Origin: Pseudomonadota bacterium
GTDB lineage: Bacteria; Pseudomonadota; Alphaproteobacteria; Rhizobiales; Rhizobiaceae
Assembly: GCA_023419535.1 (NCBI GenBank)
Contig: JAEZXX010000040.1
Location: 1-10,283 of the forward strand
Length of the DNA: 10,283 bases
Direction of reading: 5' to 3'
Below the pieces are notes generated by a model. That model saw only the letters and a program-made list of their open reading frames with translations. It ran no database searches and was not told where the DNA came from. Shown here piece after piece: positions 1 to 6,370 of this stretch. The stretch's first letter is position 1; each line of letters begins with the position of its first letter. A program made the position numbers and the translations under genes.

Positions 1-1
1 G

Positions 2-45
2 CCGGCGGCAACGCCGCCGGGGCCGACGGGCAGAAAAGGGCCCGT
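2..45. repeat. Two tandem GC-rich hairpins at the left edge
   Basis: Positions 2-9 (CCGGCGGC) pair perfectly with 13-20 (GCCGCCGG) around a 3-base loop. Positions 26-31 (ACGGGC) pair with 40-45 (GCCCGT) around an 8-base loop. No T-run follows either stem on the + strand. Read on the - strand, the second loop contains TTTT, but this lies inside the loop and not after the stem. They may be the end of a transcription unit lying to the left, or a barrier insulating the mrp promoter. The stems are visible in the sequence; their role is a guess. Confidence 0.4.
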
Positions 46-83
46 TCTCACGCGTTTGCGAGCGATTCGAGGGCTGCGACGAC

Positions 84-112
84 CTTGAAGCCGCGGGAAG
101 GTCGCCTAGAAT
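84..112 (+). promoter_or_regulatory. Candidate sigma70-type promoter of the mrp operon
   Basis: CTTGAAG (84-90) contains a -35-like TTGAAG at 85-90. TAGAAT at 107-112 is a -10-like hexamer that matches TATAAT at five of six positions. The spacer is 16 bases. Transcription would begin near 118-120, leaving a leader of about 50 bases before the chosen mrpA ATG at 170. This is the only reasonable promoter pair I see before mrpA, and no convincing second promoter appears inside the tightly packed operon. It was predicted by eye only. Confidence 0.4.
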
Positions 113-169
113 GCAAGAGGGGCTCGACGGGGTCCAATTCTTTCAACGGTGACATGGAGCCGCATCCGC

Positions 170-2590
170 ATGGGAGCGTGGTACGACCAGCTTTTCTATC
201 TCGCTGTCGCGCTTCCCTTCTTCGGTGCTCTCGTCTCGTCCCCCGTCAACCGGATGTTCGGGCGTTACGCGGCCTATGTCCTCGCCCTGTTTCCGGCGGC
301 GGCGTTCCTGCTCGTCTTCGCCGTCTCCGAACAGATCCAGGGCCGCGAGATCCTCCTGTTCTCGCTGAACTGGATTCCGGCCTTCGACGTGAACTTCTCG
401 TTCCGTCTCGACGGGCTGTCGTACTCCTTCTCCCTTCTGATCCTCGGCATCGGCGTTCTGATCGTCCTGTATACGGGCGGCTATCTGACGAAGGGAACGA
501 ACCAAGCCCGCTTCTACACCTTCATCCTGATGTTCATGGGCTCGATGCTGGGGCTCGTCCTGTCCGACGACTTCATCACCCTGTTCATCTTCTGGGAACT
601 CACCTCGATCACCTCCTTCCTGCTGATCGGCTTCGAGCACGAGCGCGAGGCGGCGCGGCGCGGCGCGATCCAAGCGCTCGTGGTCACCGGCGGCGGGGGG
701 CTGGCCCTGCTCGCCGGCCTGATCATGATCCGCGAGGTGACCGGCATCACCTCCATCAGCGAGCTGACCGAACAGCCGCAGGCGATCCTTCAGAGCGGCG
801 CCTATCTGCCGATCCTGATCCTGATGCTGATCGGGGCCTTCACCAAATCGGCGCAGATGCCCTTCCACGTCTGGCTGCCGAACGCCATGGAGGCACCGAC
901 CCCGGTCTCGGCCTATCTTCATTCGGCGACCATGGTGAAGGCCGGCATCTACCTGCTGATGCGCTTCTTCCCCTTCATGGGCGGCACCATCTGGTGGGAG
1001 ACGATCCTGCCGCTCTTCGGCGGCGTCACCCTCGTGATCGGCGCCTTGCTGGCGGTGCGCCAGTCGGACGTGAAGCTGCTCCTCGCCTACACGACCGTCG
1101 CCTCGCTGGGGCTTCTGGTGATGATGATCGGCATCGGCACCGAGCTCGCGATCGAGGCGGCCGTGCTGTACTTCATCGCCCATTCCTTGGCGAAGGCCTG
1201 CCTCTTCATGGTCGCCGGCTCGATCGACCACGGCGCCGGCACGCGCGACATCCGCGCGCTCGGCGGCCTCTGGAAGACGATGCCGATCACCTTCGCCGCG
1301 GCCCTCCTCGGCGCAGCCGCCATGGGCGGCCTGCCGCCGCTTTTCGGCTTCCTCGCCAAGGAGGAGGTCTACGCCGCCGCGGCCTATTCCGATCGCGGGC
1401 TGTTCACCTGGCTGGTGACGGCCGCCGCTTTGATCGGCAATTCGCTGATGTTCGCCGCCGTCCTCATCGTCGCGCTCAAGCCCTTCGTCGGCACGCTGCC
1501 GACCGGCCTGCGCAAGGCGCACGAAACCTCGTTCCTGGTCTGGGTCGGGCCGCTGCTGCTCGGCGTGATCGGGCTCTTCGCCGGCATCTTCTCCGAGGTC
1601 ACCCACACGCTGGTGTCCAACCCGATGGCCCCGCCCGCGCTCGACGACGCGGTGGCGATCACCATCGCGGTCGGTCTGCATCTGGGAGCGGCCCTGTATC
1701 TGTCGATCGTCACCGTGATCGCCGGTCTTCTGCTCTACTGGTATTCGCCCCAGGTGCGCGCCCGCATCGCCTCGACCCTCTCCTCCATCGGCTGGGGGCC
1801 GGACCGCGGATTCGACCAGCTGATGCGCGGCCTGATCTCGGGCGCGTTCCGCCTGACCAATTTCCTGCAGCCGGGCCGGCTCGACTACTACATGCGCGTC
1901 ACCTTCATCGTGATCATCGGGGCGCTGTGGGTCACGCTGATCGCGGCGGGTGCGCTGCCCGACTGGCCGGAGATGCCGCGCCTCTACTTCTACGAATGGG
2001 CGGTGCTCGGCCTCATCGTCCTCGGGCTCGTCGTCGTCGCCAACGCGCCGAGCCGGCTGGCCGCCGTCATCTCGCTCGGCATCCAGGGCATCGCCACGGC
2101 GCTCCTCTTCCTGCTGCTCGGCGCCCCCGACCTGGCCTTCACCCAGCTGATGGTGGAGATCCTGACCGTCGCCATCCTCGCCTTGGTGATGACGCGGCTG
2201 CGCCTGATGCCGGCCGACCGGCGGCCTTGGCGTGAGGCCGTGCCCGAGATCGTCCTCGCCGGCCTGGGCGGGCTCGGCTTCGCCCTGTTCCTGATCTCGG
2301 TCACGCAGATCGAGTTCGATCCGTCGGTTCCCGAGTTCTTCGCCCAGTACAGCTATACGATCGCCCACGGCCGCAACATCGTGAACGTCATCCTCGTCGA
2401 CTTCCGCGCGGTCGACACGATGGGCGAGATCGCGGTCGTGCTCACCACGGGCGCGGCGATCCTGGCGCTGGTGCGCATCCGCGTGTCCAAGAAGGAGCTC
2501 GCCGCCCGCGCCAAGAAGAAGCGTCGCGCCGCGCCGGCGGCCGCCGCCGCCGTGTCGAGGGCCCCGGCCCTGAAGGGAGAGGGCGCATGA
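170..2590 (+). CDS. mrpA: Mrp Na+/H+ antiporter subunit A
   Basis: This is the large NuoL-like subunit (806 aa) of the Mrp (Mnh/Pha) complex in the inner membrane. The ATG at 170 is preferred because GGAG lies at 156-159. An in-frame GTG at 149, seven codons earlier, has no visible ribosome binding site. Residues about 1-530 are the antiporter-like core, with the TM5 glutamate in FIFWELTS (E143), lysines in GAFTKSAQMPFHVWLPNAM (K226) and MVKAGIYL (K257), the TM11 motif AHSLAKACLF (H338, K342), and the TM12 lysine in GFLAKEE (K397). The C-terminal part carries an MbhD-like (DUF4040) domain with GAPDLAFTQLMVE (about 651-663). It is followed by an MbhE-like domain with GRNIVNVILVDFRAVDTMGE (about 734-753). 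A Lys/Ala-rich hydrophilic tail of about 33 residues ends the protein. The length matches unfused MrpA proteins of about 800 aa. The stop overlaps mrpB as ATGA. Confidence 0.96.
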   Translation: MGAWYDQLFYLAVALPFFGALVSSPVNRMFGRYAAYVLALFPAAAFLLVFAVSEQIQGREILLFSLNWIPAFDVNFSFRLDGLSYSFSLLILGIGVLIVLYTGGYLTKGTNQARFYTFILMFMGSMLGLVLSDDFITLFIFWELTSITSFLLIGFEHEREAARRGAIQALVVTGGGGLALLAGLIMIREVTGITSISELTEQPQAILQSGAYLPILILMLIGAFTKSAQMPFHVWLPNAMEAPTPVSAYLHSATMVKAGIYLLMRFFPFMGGTIWWETILPLFGGVTLVIGALLAVRQSDVKLLLAYTTVASLGLLVMMIGIGTELAIEAAVLYFIAHSLAKACLFMVAGSIDHGAGTRDIRALGGLWKTMPITFAAALLGAAAMGGLPPLFGFLAKEEVYAAAAYSDRGLFTWLVTAAALIGNSLMFAAVLIVALKPFVGTLPTGLRKAHETSFLVWVGPLLLGVIGLFAGIFSEVTHTLVSNPMAPPALDDAVAITIAVGLHLGAALYLSIVTVIAGLLLYWYSPQVRARIASTLSSIGWGPDRGFDQLMRGLISGAFRLTNFLQPGRLDYYMRVTFIVIIGALWVTLIAAGALPDWPEMPRLYFYEWAVLGLIVLGLVVVANAPSRLAAVISLGIQGIATALLFLLLGAPDLAFTQLMVEILTVAILALVMTRLRLMPADRRPWREAVPEIVLAGLGGLGFALFLISVTQIEFDPSVPEFFAQYSYTIAHGRNIVNVILVDFRAVDTMGEIAVVLTTGAAILALVRIRVSKKELAARAKKKRRAAPAAAAAVSRAPALKGEGA

Positions 2591-2997
2591 GAACCATCAT
2601 CTTCCGCGTCTCGGCGCCCTACCTCACCGCGCTGATGTTCCTGTTCTCGCTCTTCGTGCTCCTGCGCGGCCACAACGAGCCGGGCGGCGGCTTCATCGGC
2701 GGGCTGATCGCCGCCTCCGCCATCGCGGTCTACGGCATGGCGGTGGGCGTCGAGGCGGTGCGCCGCGCGCTCTACTTCCACCCGATCGTCTACGCCGCCT
2801 TCGGCCTCCTGATGGCCGTCCTCTCCGGCATCGCCTCGGTCTTCGCGGGCTTCCCGTTCATGACGGGTCTGTGGGCCTTTCCGGGCATCCTCGGCGGCGA
2901 GGTGCCGATCTCGACGACGCTGTTCTTCGACATCGGCGTCTATCTCGTCATCGTCGGGGCGATCGTCGCGATCGCCCTGTCCCTGGAAGAGAAGTGA
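2587..2997 (+). CDS. mrpB: Mrp Na+/H+ antiporter subunit B
   Basis: This is a small membrane subunit (136 aa) of the MnhB family with about four hydrophobic segments. The family signature RGHNEPGGGFIGGL sits at residues 27-40. A second conserved stretch, TTLFFDIGVYLVIVG, lies near 110-124. The start ATG overlaps the mrpA stop (ATGA, 2587-2590), and GGGAG at 2575-2579 gives a well-spaced ribosome binding site, so translational coupling to mrpA is likely. In many alphaproteobacteria this domain is fused to the C-terminus of subunit A (PhaAB); here it is a separate protein. It belongs to the same complex as subunits A and C-G. No catalytic role of its own is established for this subunit. Confidence 0.95.
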   Translation: MRTIIFRVSAPYLTALMFLFSLFVLLRGHNEPGGGFIGGLIAASAIAVYGMAVGVEAVRRALYFHPIVYAAFGLLMAVLSGIASVFAGFPFMTGLWAFPGILGGEVPISTTLFFDIGVYLVIVGAIVAIALSLEEK

Positions 2998-3003
2998 CCG
3001 CCG

Positions 3004-3381
3004 ATGGAGACCGCTCTCGCCGCCGTCTGCGGCATCATGTTCGCCTTCGGCATCTATCTCCTGATGTCGCGCCACATCATCCGGATGCTGATCGGCGTCG
3101 TCCTCTTCGCCAATGCGGTGAATCTGGCGCTGTTCGTCGCCGGCCGCATCGGGCCGATCGCACCGCCGCTGATCCCCTACGGCCTCGACATGCCGCCCAC
3201 GGAGATCGCCAACCCGCTGCCGCAGGCCCTGATCCTGACGGCGATCGTGATCGCCTTCTCCCTCTTCGTCTTCCTGCTGGTGCTGACCTACCGCGCCTAT
3301 CAGGATCTCGAAACCGACGACACGCAGCGCATGCGCGTCGCAGAACCCGAGGACGAGGGGCTCCCGCCCCTCGGATACTGA
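3004..3381 (+). CDS. mrpC: Mrp Na+/H+ antiporter subunit C (NuoK-like)
   Basis: This is a 125-aa, three-helix subunit homologous to complex I NuoK. The first helix begins at the N-terminus (ALAAVCGIMFAFGIYLLM). The second contains MLIGVVLFANAVNLALF (about 28-44). The third follows the family signature NPLPQALILTAIVI (70-83). A polar acidic tail of about 25 residues ends the protein, as is usual for MrpC. The gene starts 6 bases after the mrpB stop, with the purine-rich stretch GGAAGAGAAG (2985-2994) serving as ribosome binding site. In NuoK, buried glutamates relay protons; MrpC is thought to occupy the equivalent position next to MrpA and MrpD. Confidence 0.95.
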   Translation: METALAAVCGIMFAFGIYLLMSRHIIRMLIGVVLFANAVNLALFVAGRIGPIAPPLIPYGLDMPPTEIANPLPQALILTAIVIAFSLFVFLLVLTYRAYQDLETDDTQRMRVAEPEDEGLPPLGY

Positions 3382-3385
3382 CGCC

Positions 3386-5098
3386 GTGACCGAGACCCGC
3401 TCCTTCGACCAGATGGTTCTGGACGCCATGGTCCTCCACGAGGGAGGGCTGGCGGAATGGCTGCTGATCCTGCCGATCAGCATCTGCTTCATCTTCGCGT
3501 CCATTCTCCTGATGATGCGCCGGCAGATGGCCTGGCACGCGCCGGTCGCCGTCGTCGGCCTGTCGCTGCTCCTCGTCAACGCGGTGGCGCTGCTCGTCTA
3601 TGTCGCGACCTACGGGCCGATCTCGATGGCCATGGGCGGCTGGCGCCCGCCCTTCGGCATCTCCTTCACCGCCGATCTGACGAGCGCTCTGTTCCTCACC
3701 GTCTCCAGCTTCGTCGGGCTGGCGTGCGGGATTTATGCGGTCGCCTCGATCGACGCGGAGGAGCGGCGCTACGGCTTCTACCCGTTCCTCTTCATCATGA
3801 TCGCGGGCGTCTGCGGCTCGTTCCTGACCGGCGACGTCTTCAACCTCTATGTCTGGTTCGAGGTGATGCTGATCGGCTCGTTCGGGCTCCTGATCCTCGG
3901 ATCGGAACGCGAGCAGCTCGACGGGGCGACCAAGTACTGCTTCCTGAACTTCATCGCCGCGACGATCTTCCTTCTGACCGTCGCCTATGTCTACGGTGTC
4001 TTCGGCACCCTCAACATGGCCGACATCGCGGTGAAGTCAGCGGCCCTGGAGGGCGAGGGCGCGCTGCAGACGATCGCCGTCCTCTTCCTCATCTCCTTCT
4101 CGATGAAGGCGGCCGCCTTCCCGCTGAACTTCTGGCTGCCGGCCTCCTACCACACGCCGCGCTTCGTCGTGTCGGCGCTCTTCGCAGGGCTCCTGACCAA
4201 GGTCGGCATCTACGCGATGCTGCGCATTGTCCTGATGCTGTTCCCGCCCGAGCGGGAGGGTCTCGGCCTCGTCATCGCCTGGATGGCGGCGCTGACGATG
4301 ATGGTCGGCGCGCTCGGCGCGCTGGCGCAGACCGACATCCGGCGGCTTCTGAACTACCTCGTCATCGCCGGGATCGGCACGATCCTCGCCGGCTTCGCGG
4401 TGCCGCCGCTTCTGGAGGGTGAATCGGCGGCGATCGTCACGGGAGCTGCGAGCGTCGTCGGCGAGGACACGCGCACGCTGGCGCAGCGCATCTCCAACCT
4501 CGCCGCGCAGGGGACGCTCGCGACGGGCCTCGCCGGCTCGATCTTCTACGCGCTGCACTCCATCGTGGTGATGACGGCGCTGTATCTGGCGACCGGCGTC
4601 GCGGCCTTCCGCAACGGCTCGTCCTCGCTGCACGAGATGGGCGGCATGTGGCGCCGCCATCCGCTCTTCTCGGCGCTGTTCCTCGTCCTCCTCTTCTCGG
4701 TCTCCGGTCTGCCGCCCTTCTCGGGCTTCTGGCCGAAGATGCTGCTGGTGCGCTCGACGCTGGCGGCGGACCTGCCGTGGCTCGCCTTCGCGGTCCTGTT
4801 CTCGGGGCTCCTCATCACCATCGCTGCGGTGCGCGTCTTCGCGCTCGGCTTCTGGCGGCCGCTGCCCGCGCTCAGCCGCGCCAACGACCCGGTGGAGGCC
4901 AAGGCGATCGCGGAGGACACGTTCCGTGCCCCGCCGCCGGGACGGCCGCTGGCGCTGGTGCCGCTCGTCGGGCTCGCGGCCTTCGTCGTCCTCGTCGGGC
5001 TCTTCCCGCAATGGCTGGCGACGCTGACCTTCCGGGCGGCGAACGAACTGCTGATGCCCAGCGCCTATCTCGCCTCGGTCCTGGGGAGTGCGCCGTGA
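3386..5098 (+). CDS. mrpD: Mrp Na+/H+ antiporter subunit D (NuoM/N-like)
   Basis: This is the second large antiporter-like subunit (570 aa from GTG 3386). MGGWRPPFGISFTAD (about 83-97) is typical of MrpD. Expected ion-channel residues are present: E159 in the TM5 motif VWFEVMLIGSFGLL, K241 in SFSMKAAAFPLNFWLPASYH, K272 in LLTKVGIYA, H391 in YALHSIVVMTAL, and the TM12 lysine K451 in FSGFWPKM. The start is uncertain. GTG 3386 lies 4 bases after mrpC but has only a weak upstream CGGA, and ATG 3413 or ATG 3428 would remove 9 or 14 residues. The protein is longer than the roughly 500 aa usual for MrpD. The excess is an N-terminal extension and a hydrophilic insert near residues 340-385, just before the TM11 region. 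The stop overlaps the mrpE start (GTGA). Confidence 0.95.
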   Translation: MTETRSFDQMVLDAMVLHEGGLAEWLLILPISICFIFASILLMMRRQMAWHAPVAVVGLSLLLVNAVALLVYVATYGPISMAMGGWRPPFGISFTADLTSALFLTVSSFVGLACGIYAVASIDAEERRYGFYPFLFIMIAGVCGSFLTGDVFNLYVWFEVMLIGSFGLLILGSEREQLDGATKYCFLNFIAATIFLLTVAYVYGVFGTLNMADIAVKSAALEGEGALQTIAVLFLISFSMKAAAFPLNFWLPASYHTPRFVVSALFAGLLTKVGIYAMLRIVLMLFPPEREGLGLVIAWMAALTMMVGALGALAQTDIRRLLNYLVIAGIGTILAGFAVPPLLEGESAAIVTGAASVVGEDTRTLAQRISNLAAQGTLATGLAGSIFYALHSIVVMTALYLATGVAAFRNGSSSLHEMGGMWRRHPLFSALFLVLLFSVSGLPPFSGFWPKMLLVRSTLAADLPWLAFAVLFSGLLITIAAVRVFALGFWRPLPALSRANDPVEAKAIAEDTFRAPPPGRPLALVPLVGLAAFVVLVGLFPQWLATLTFRAANELLMPSAYLASVLGSAP

Positions 5099-5568
5099 CC
5101 CTGTTCGTCGTCAACATCGTCCTGGCGCTGGTTTGGGTGGTCGTCACCGCCACCTTCACCCTGGCCAACCTCCTCTTCGGCTTCGCGCTCGCCGCGATCA
5201 CGCTCTATCTGATCCGCGAGCAGATCGGCACGGGCGGCTATCTCTCGCGCGGCGCCAAGATCGCCTCGCTCCTGGCCTTTCTCTTCTGGGAGATCATGGC
5301 CTCGGCGGTGCGCGTGGCGCGCGCCGTCCTCGACCGGCGCGGGGAGCTGAAGCCCGGCGTCTTCGCCTATCGCCTGATGGTCGATCGCGACTTCGAGATC
5401 GCCCTCCTCGCCAACCTCATCGGCCTCACCCCCGGTTCGGTCGTCCTCGACATCTCGGAGGACCGCACGACGCTCTTCATCCACGCCTTCGACTGTTCCG
5501 ACCCGGACGCGGAGCGCCGCAAGATCGCCGAAGGGTTCGAGCGCCGCCTTCTGGAGGCTCTCCGATGA
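5095..5568 (+). CDS. mrpE: Mrp Na+/H+ antiporter subunit E
   Basis: This is a 157-aa MnhE-family subunit. Two N-terminal hydrophobic segments (about 4-40) and one near 56-75 (SLLAFLFWEIMASAVRVA) anchor it in the membrane. The C-terminal half is a cytoplasmic domain with the family motif LANLIGLTPGSVVLDI (105-120), followed by SEDRTTLFIHAFD. The start is GTG 5095, which overlaps the mrpD stop as GTGA. It is supported by a strong ribosome binding site GGGGAG at 5083-5088 with 6-base spacing, so coupling to mrpD is likely. The length is normal for the family. Subunit E is needed for assembly or full activity of the complex in studied bacteria, but it carries no known ion pathway. Confidence 0.94.
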   Translation: MTLFVVNIVLALVWVVVTATFTLANLLFGFALAAITLYLIREQIGTGGYLSRGAKIASLLAFLFWEIMASAVRVARAVLDRRGELKPGVFAYRLMVDRDFEIALLANLIGLTPGSVVLDISEDRTTLFIHAFDCSDPDAERRKIAEGFERRLLEALR

Positions 5569-5948
5569 ACCTTCTGACCCTCTCCGAGGCCTTTCTCGAC
5601 TTCGCGCTGGGTCTGGCTCTGGCGCTGCTCTCCATCGCCTTCGTCCTGACCATCATCCGCATCTGGAAGGGCCCCACGCTGCCCGACCGCGTGCTCGGGC
5701 TCGACGTGCTCACCGCCTCGACCATCGGCTTCGTCGCGGTGGTCGGCATCGACACGGGCTTCACCCTCTATGTCGACGTCGCGATCGCCCTCGGCCTTGT
5801 CGGCTTCCTGGCCACCATCTCCTTCGCGCGCTTCATCCTGGCGCGCGGCGACACCGAGCGCTCGCCCGTGCAGGAGGCGCCGAAGGAGGAGACCGAGGAC
5901 CGGCATCGGCGCCGGGAAGGGTTCGGGCGCGAGGAGATGCTGCGATGA
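5565..5948 (+). CDS. mrpF: Mrp Na+/H+ antiporter subunit F
   Basis: This is a 127-aa MnhF-family subunit with three predicted helices (about 12-33, 47-64 and 68-92). The family signature RIWKGPTLPDRVLGLDVLT (32-50) carries conserved acidic residues D41 and D47. The start ATG overlaps the mrpE stop as ATGA, and GGAGG at 5553-5557 provides a well-placed ribosome binding site. The membrane core ends near residue 94. A highly charged tail of about 33 residues follows (RGDTERSPVQEAPKEETEDR and onward), making the protein longer than the roughly 90 aa typical of MrpF. The end of this tail is also where the ribosome binding site for mrpG is encoded. Confidence 0.94.
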   Translation: MNLLTLSEAFLDFALGLALALLSIAFVLTIIRIWKGPTLPDRVLGLDVLTASTIGFVAVVGIDTGFTLYVDVAIALGLVGFLATISFARFILARGDTERSPVQEAPKEETEDRHRRREGFGREEMLR

Positions 5949-6370
5949 CCGCGCTCGCCAACATGCTCGCCGGCATCTTCGTGCTCGCGGGCACCTCCTT
6001 CGTCCTCGTCGCCGCCATCGGCCTCCTGCGCTTCCCCGACTTCTACACCCGCGTCCACGCGGCGGCGAAGGCGGGGACGGTCGGCTCGGCGCTGACGCTC
6101 GTCGCCCTCGCCATCGTCTCCACCGAGACGGCCGAGGTGCTGCGGGCGGTCGCCGCCATCTTCTTCTTCTTCCTCACCGCGCCGCTTTCGGCGCACCTGC
6201 TCGGCAAGGCCGCCCATTCGGCGGGCTACCAGCTGTGGGAGGGTTCGGTGCGCGACGAGATGCCCCCGGTCGAGCCGATCCTCGACGTCGTCGTCGCCGA
6301 CCCGCAGTCCGATGCGCCCGATCCGCCCGGCTCGCCGCCGGACGGGGTCAGGACGTCGACGGCAGGCTGA
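5945..6370 (+). CDS. mrpG: Mrp Na+/H+ antiporter subunit G
   Basis: This is a 141-aa MnhG-family subunit with three helices (about 8-28, 46-60 and 66-86). The family motif GLLRFPDFYTRVHAAAKAGT spans 26-45. The last helix contains the phenylalanine run AAIFFFFLTAPLSAHLLG. ATG 5945 overlaps the mrpF stop (ATGA), and GAGGAG at 5931-5936 is a good ribosome binding site. After residue 100 comes a soluble acidic, proline-rich tail of about 40 residues containing PPVEP and DAPDPPGSPPDG, which seems to be an extension beyond the core family domain. This tail's coding end overlaps the 3' end of cysQ on the other strand by 23 bases. It is the last gene of the operon, and no intrinsic terminator is visible after it. 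Confidence 0.94.
   Translation: MTALANMLAGIFVLAGTSFVLVAAIGLLRFPDFYTRVHAAAKAGTVGSALTLVALAIVSTETAEVLRAVAAIFFFFLTAPLSAHLLGKAAHSAGYQLWEGSVRDEMPPVEPILDVVVADPQSDAPDPPGSPPDGVRTSTAG

Noticed and set aside
48..155. Small - strand open frame of 35 codons ending before the hairpin at 26-45
   Set aside because: It uses codons rare in this genome (TTG, AGG, CGA, TCA), overlaps the mrpA leader and probable promoter, and has no recognisable homology.
149..169. GTG at 149 as the start of mrpA
   Set aside because: No ribosome binding site precedes it, while ATG 170 has GGAG ten bases upstream and fits the family N-terminus.
85..2235. Long + strand open frame of 716 codons overlapping mrpA
   Set aside because: It is an Arg/Pro/Ala-rich shadow frame caused by high GC, and it overlaps the clearly conserved MrpA frame.
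143..2368. Long - strand open frame of 741 codons antisense to mrpA
   Set aside because: Its composition is Asp/Glu/Arg/Gly/Gln-rich with no domain, as expected for the antisense of a GC-rich membrane protein gene.
3386..5098. Identification of mrpD as a complex I subunit (nuoM or nuoN)
   Set aside because: The surrounding mrpA, B, C, E, F and G genes and the GGWRPPFGISFTAD motif identify it as MrpD; no other nuo genes are present.
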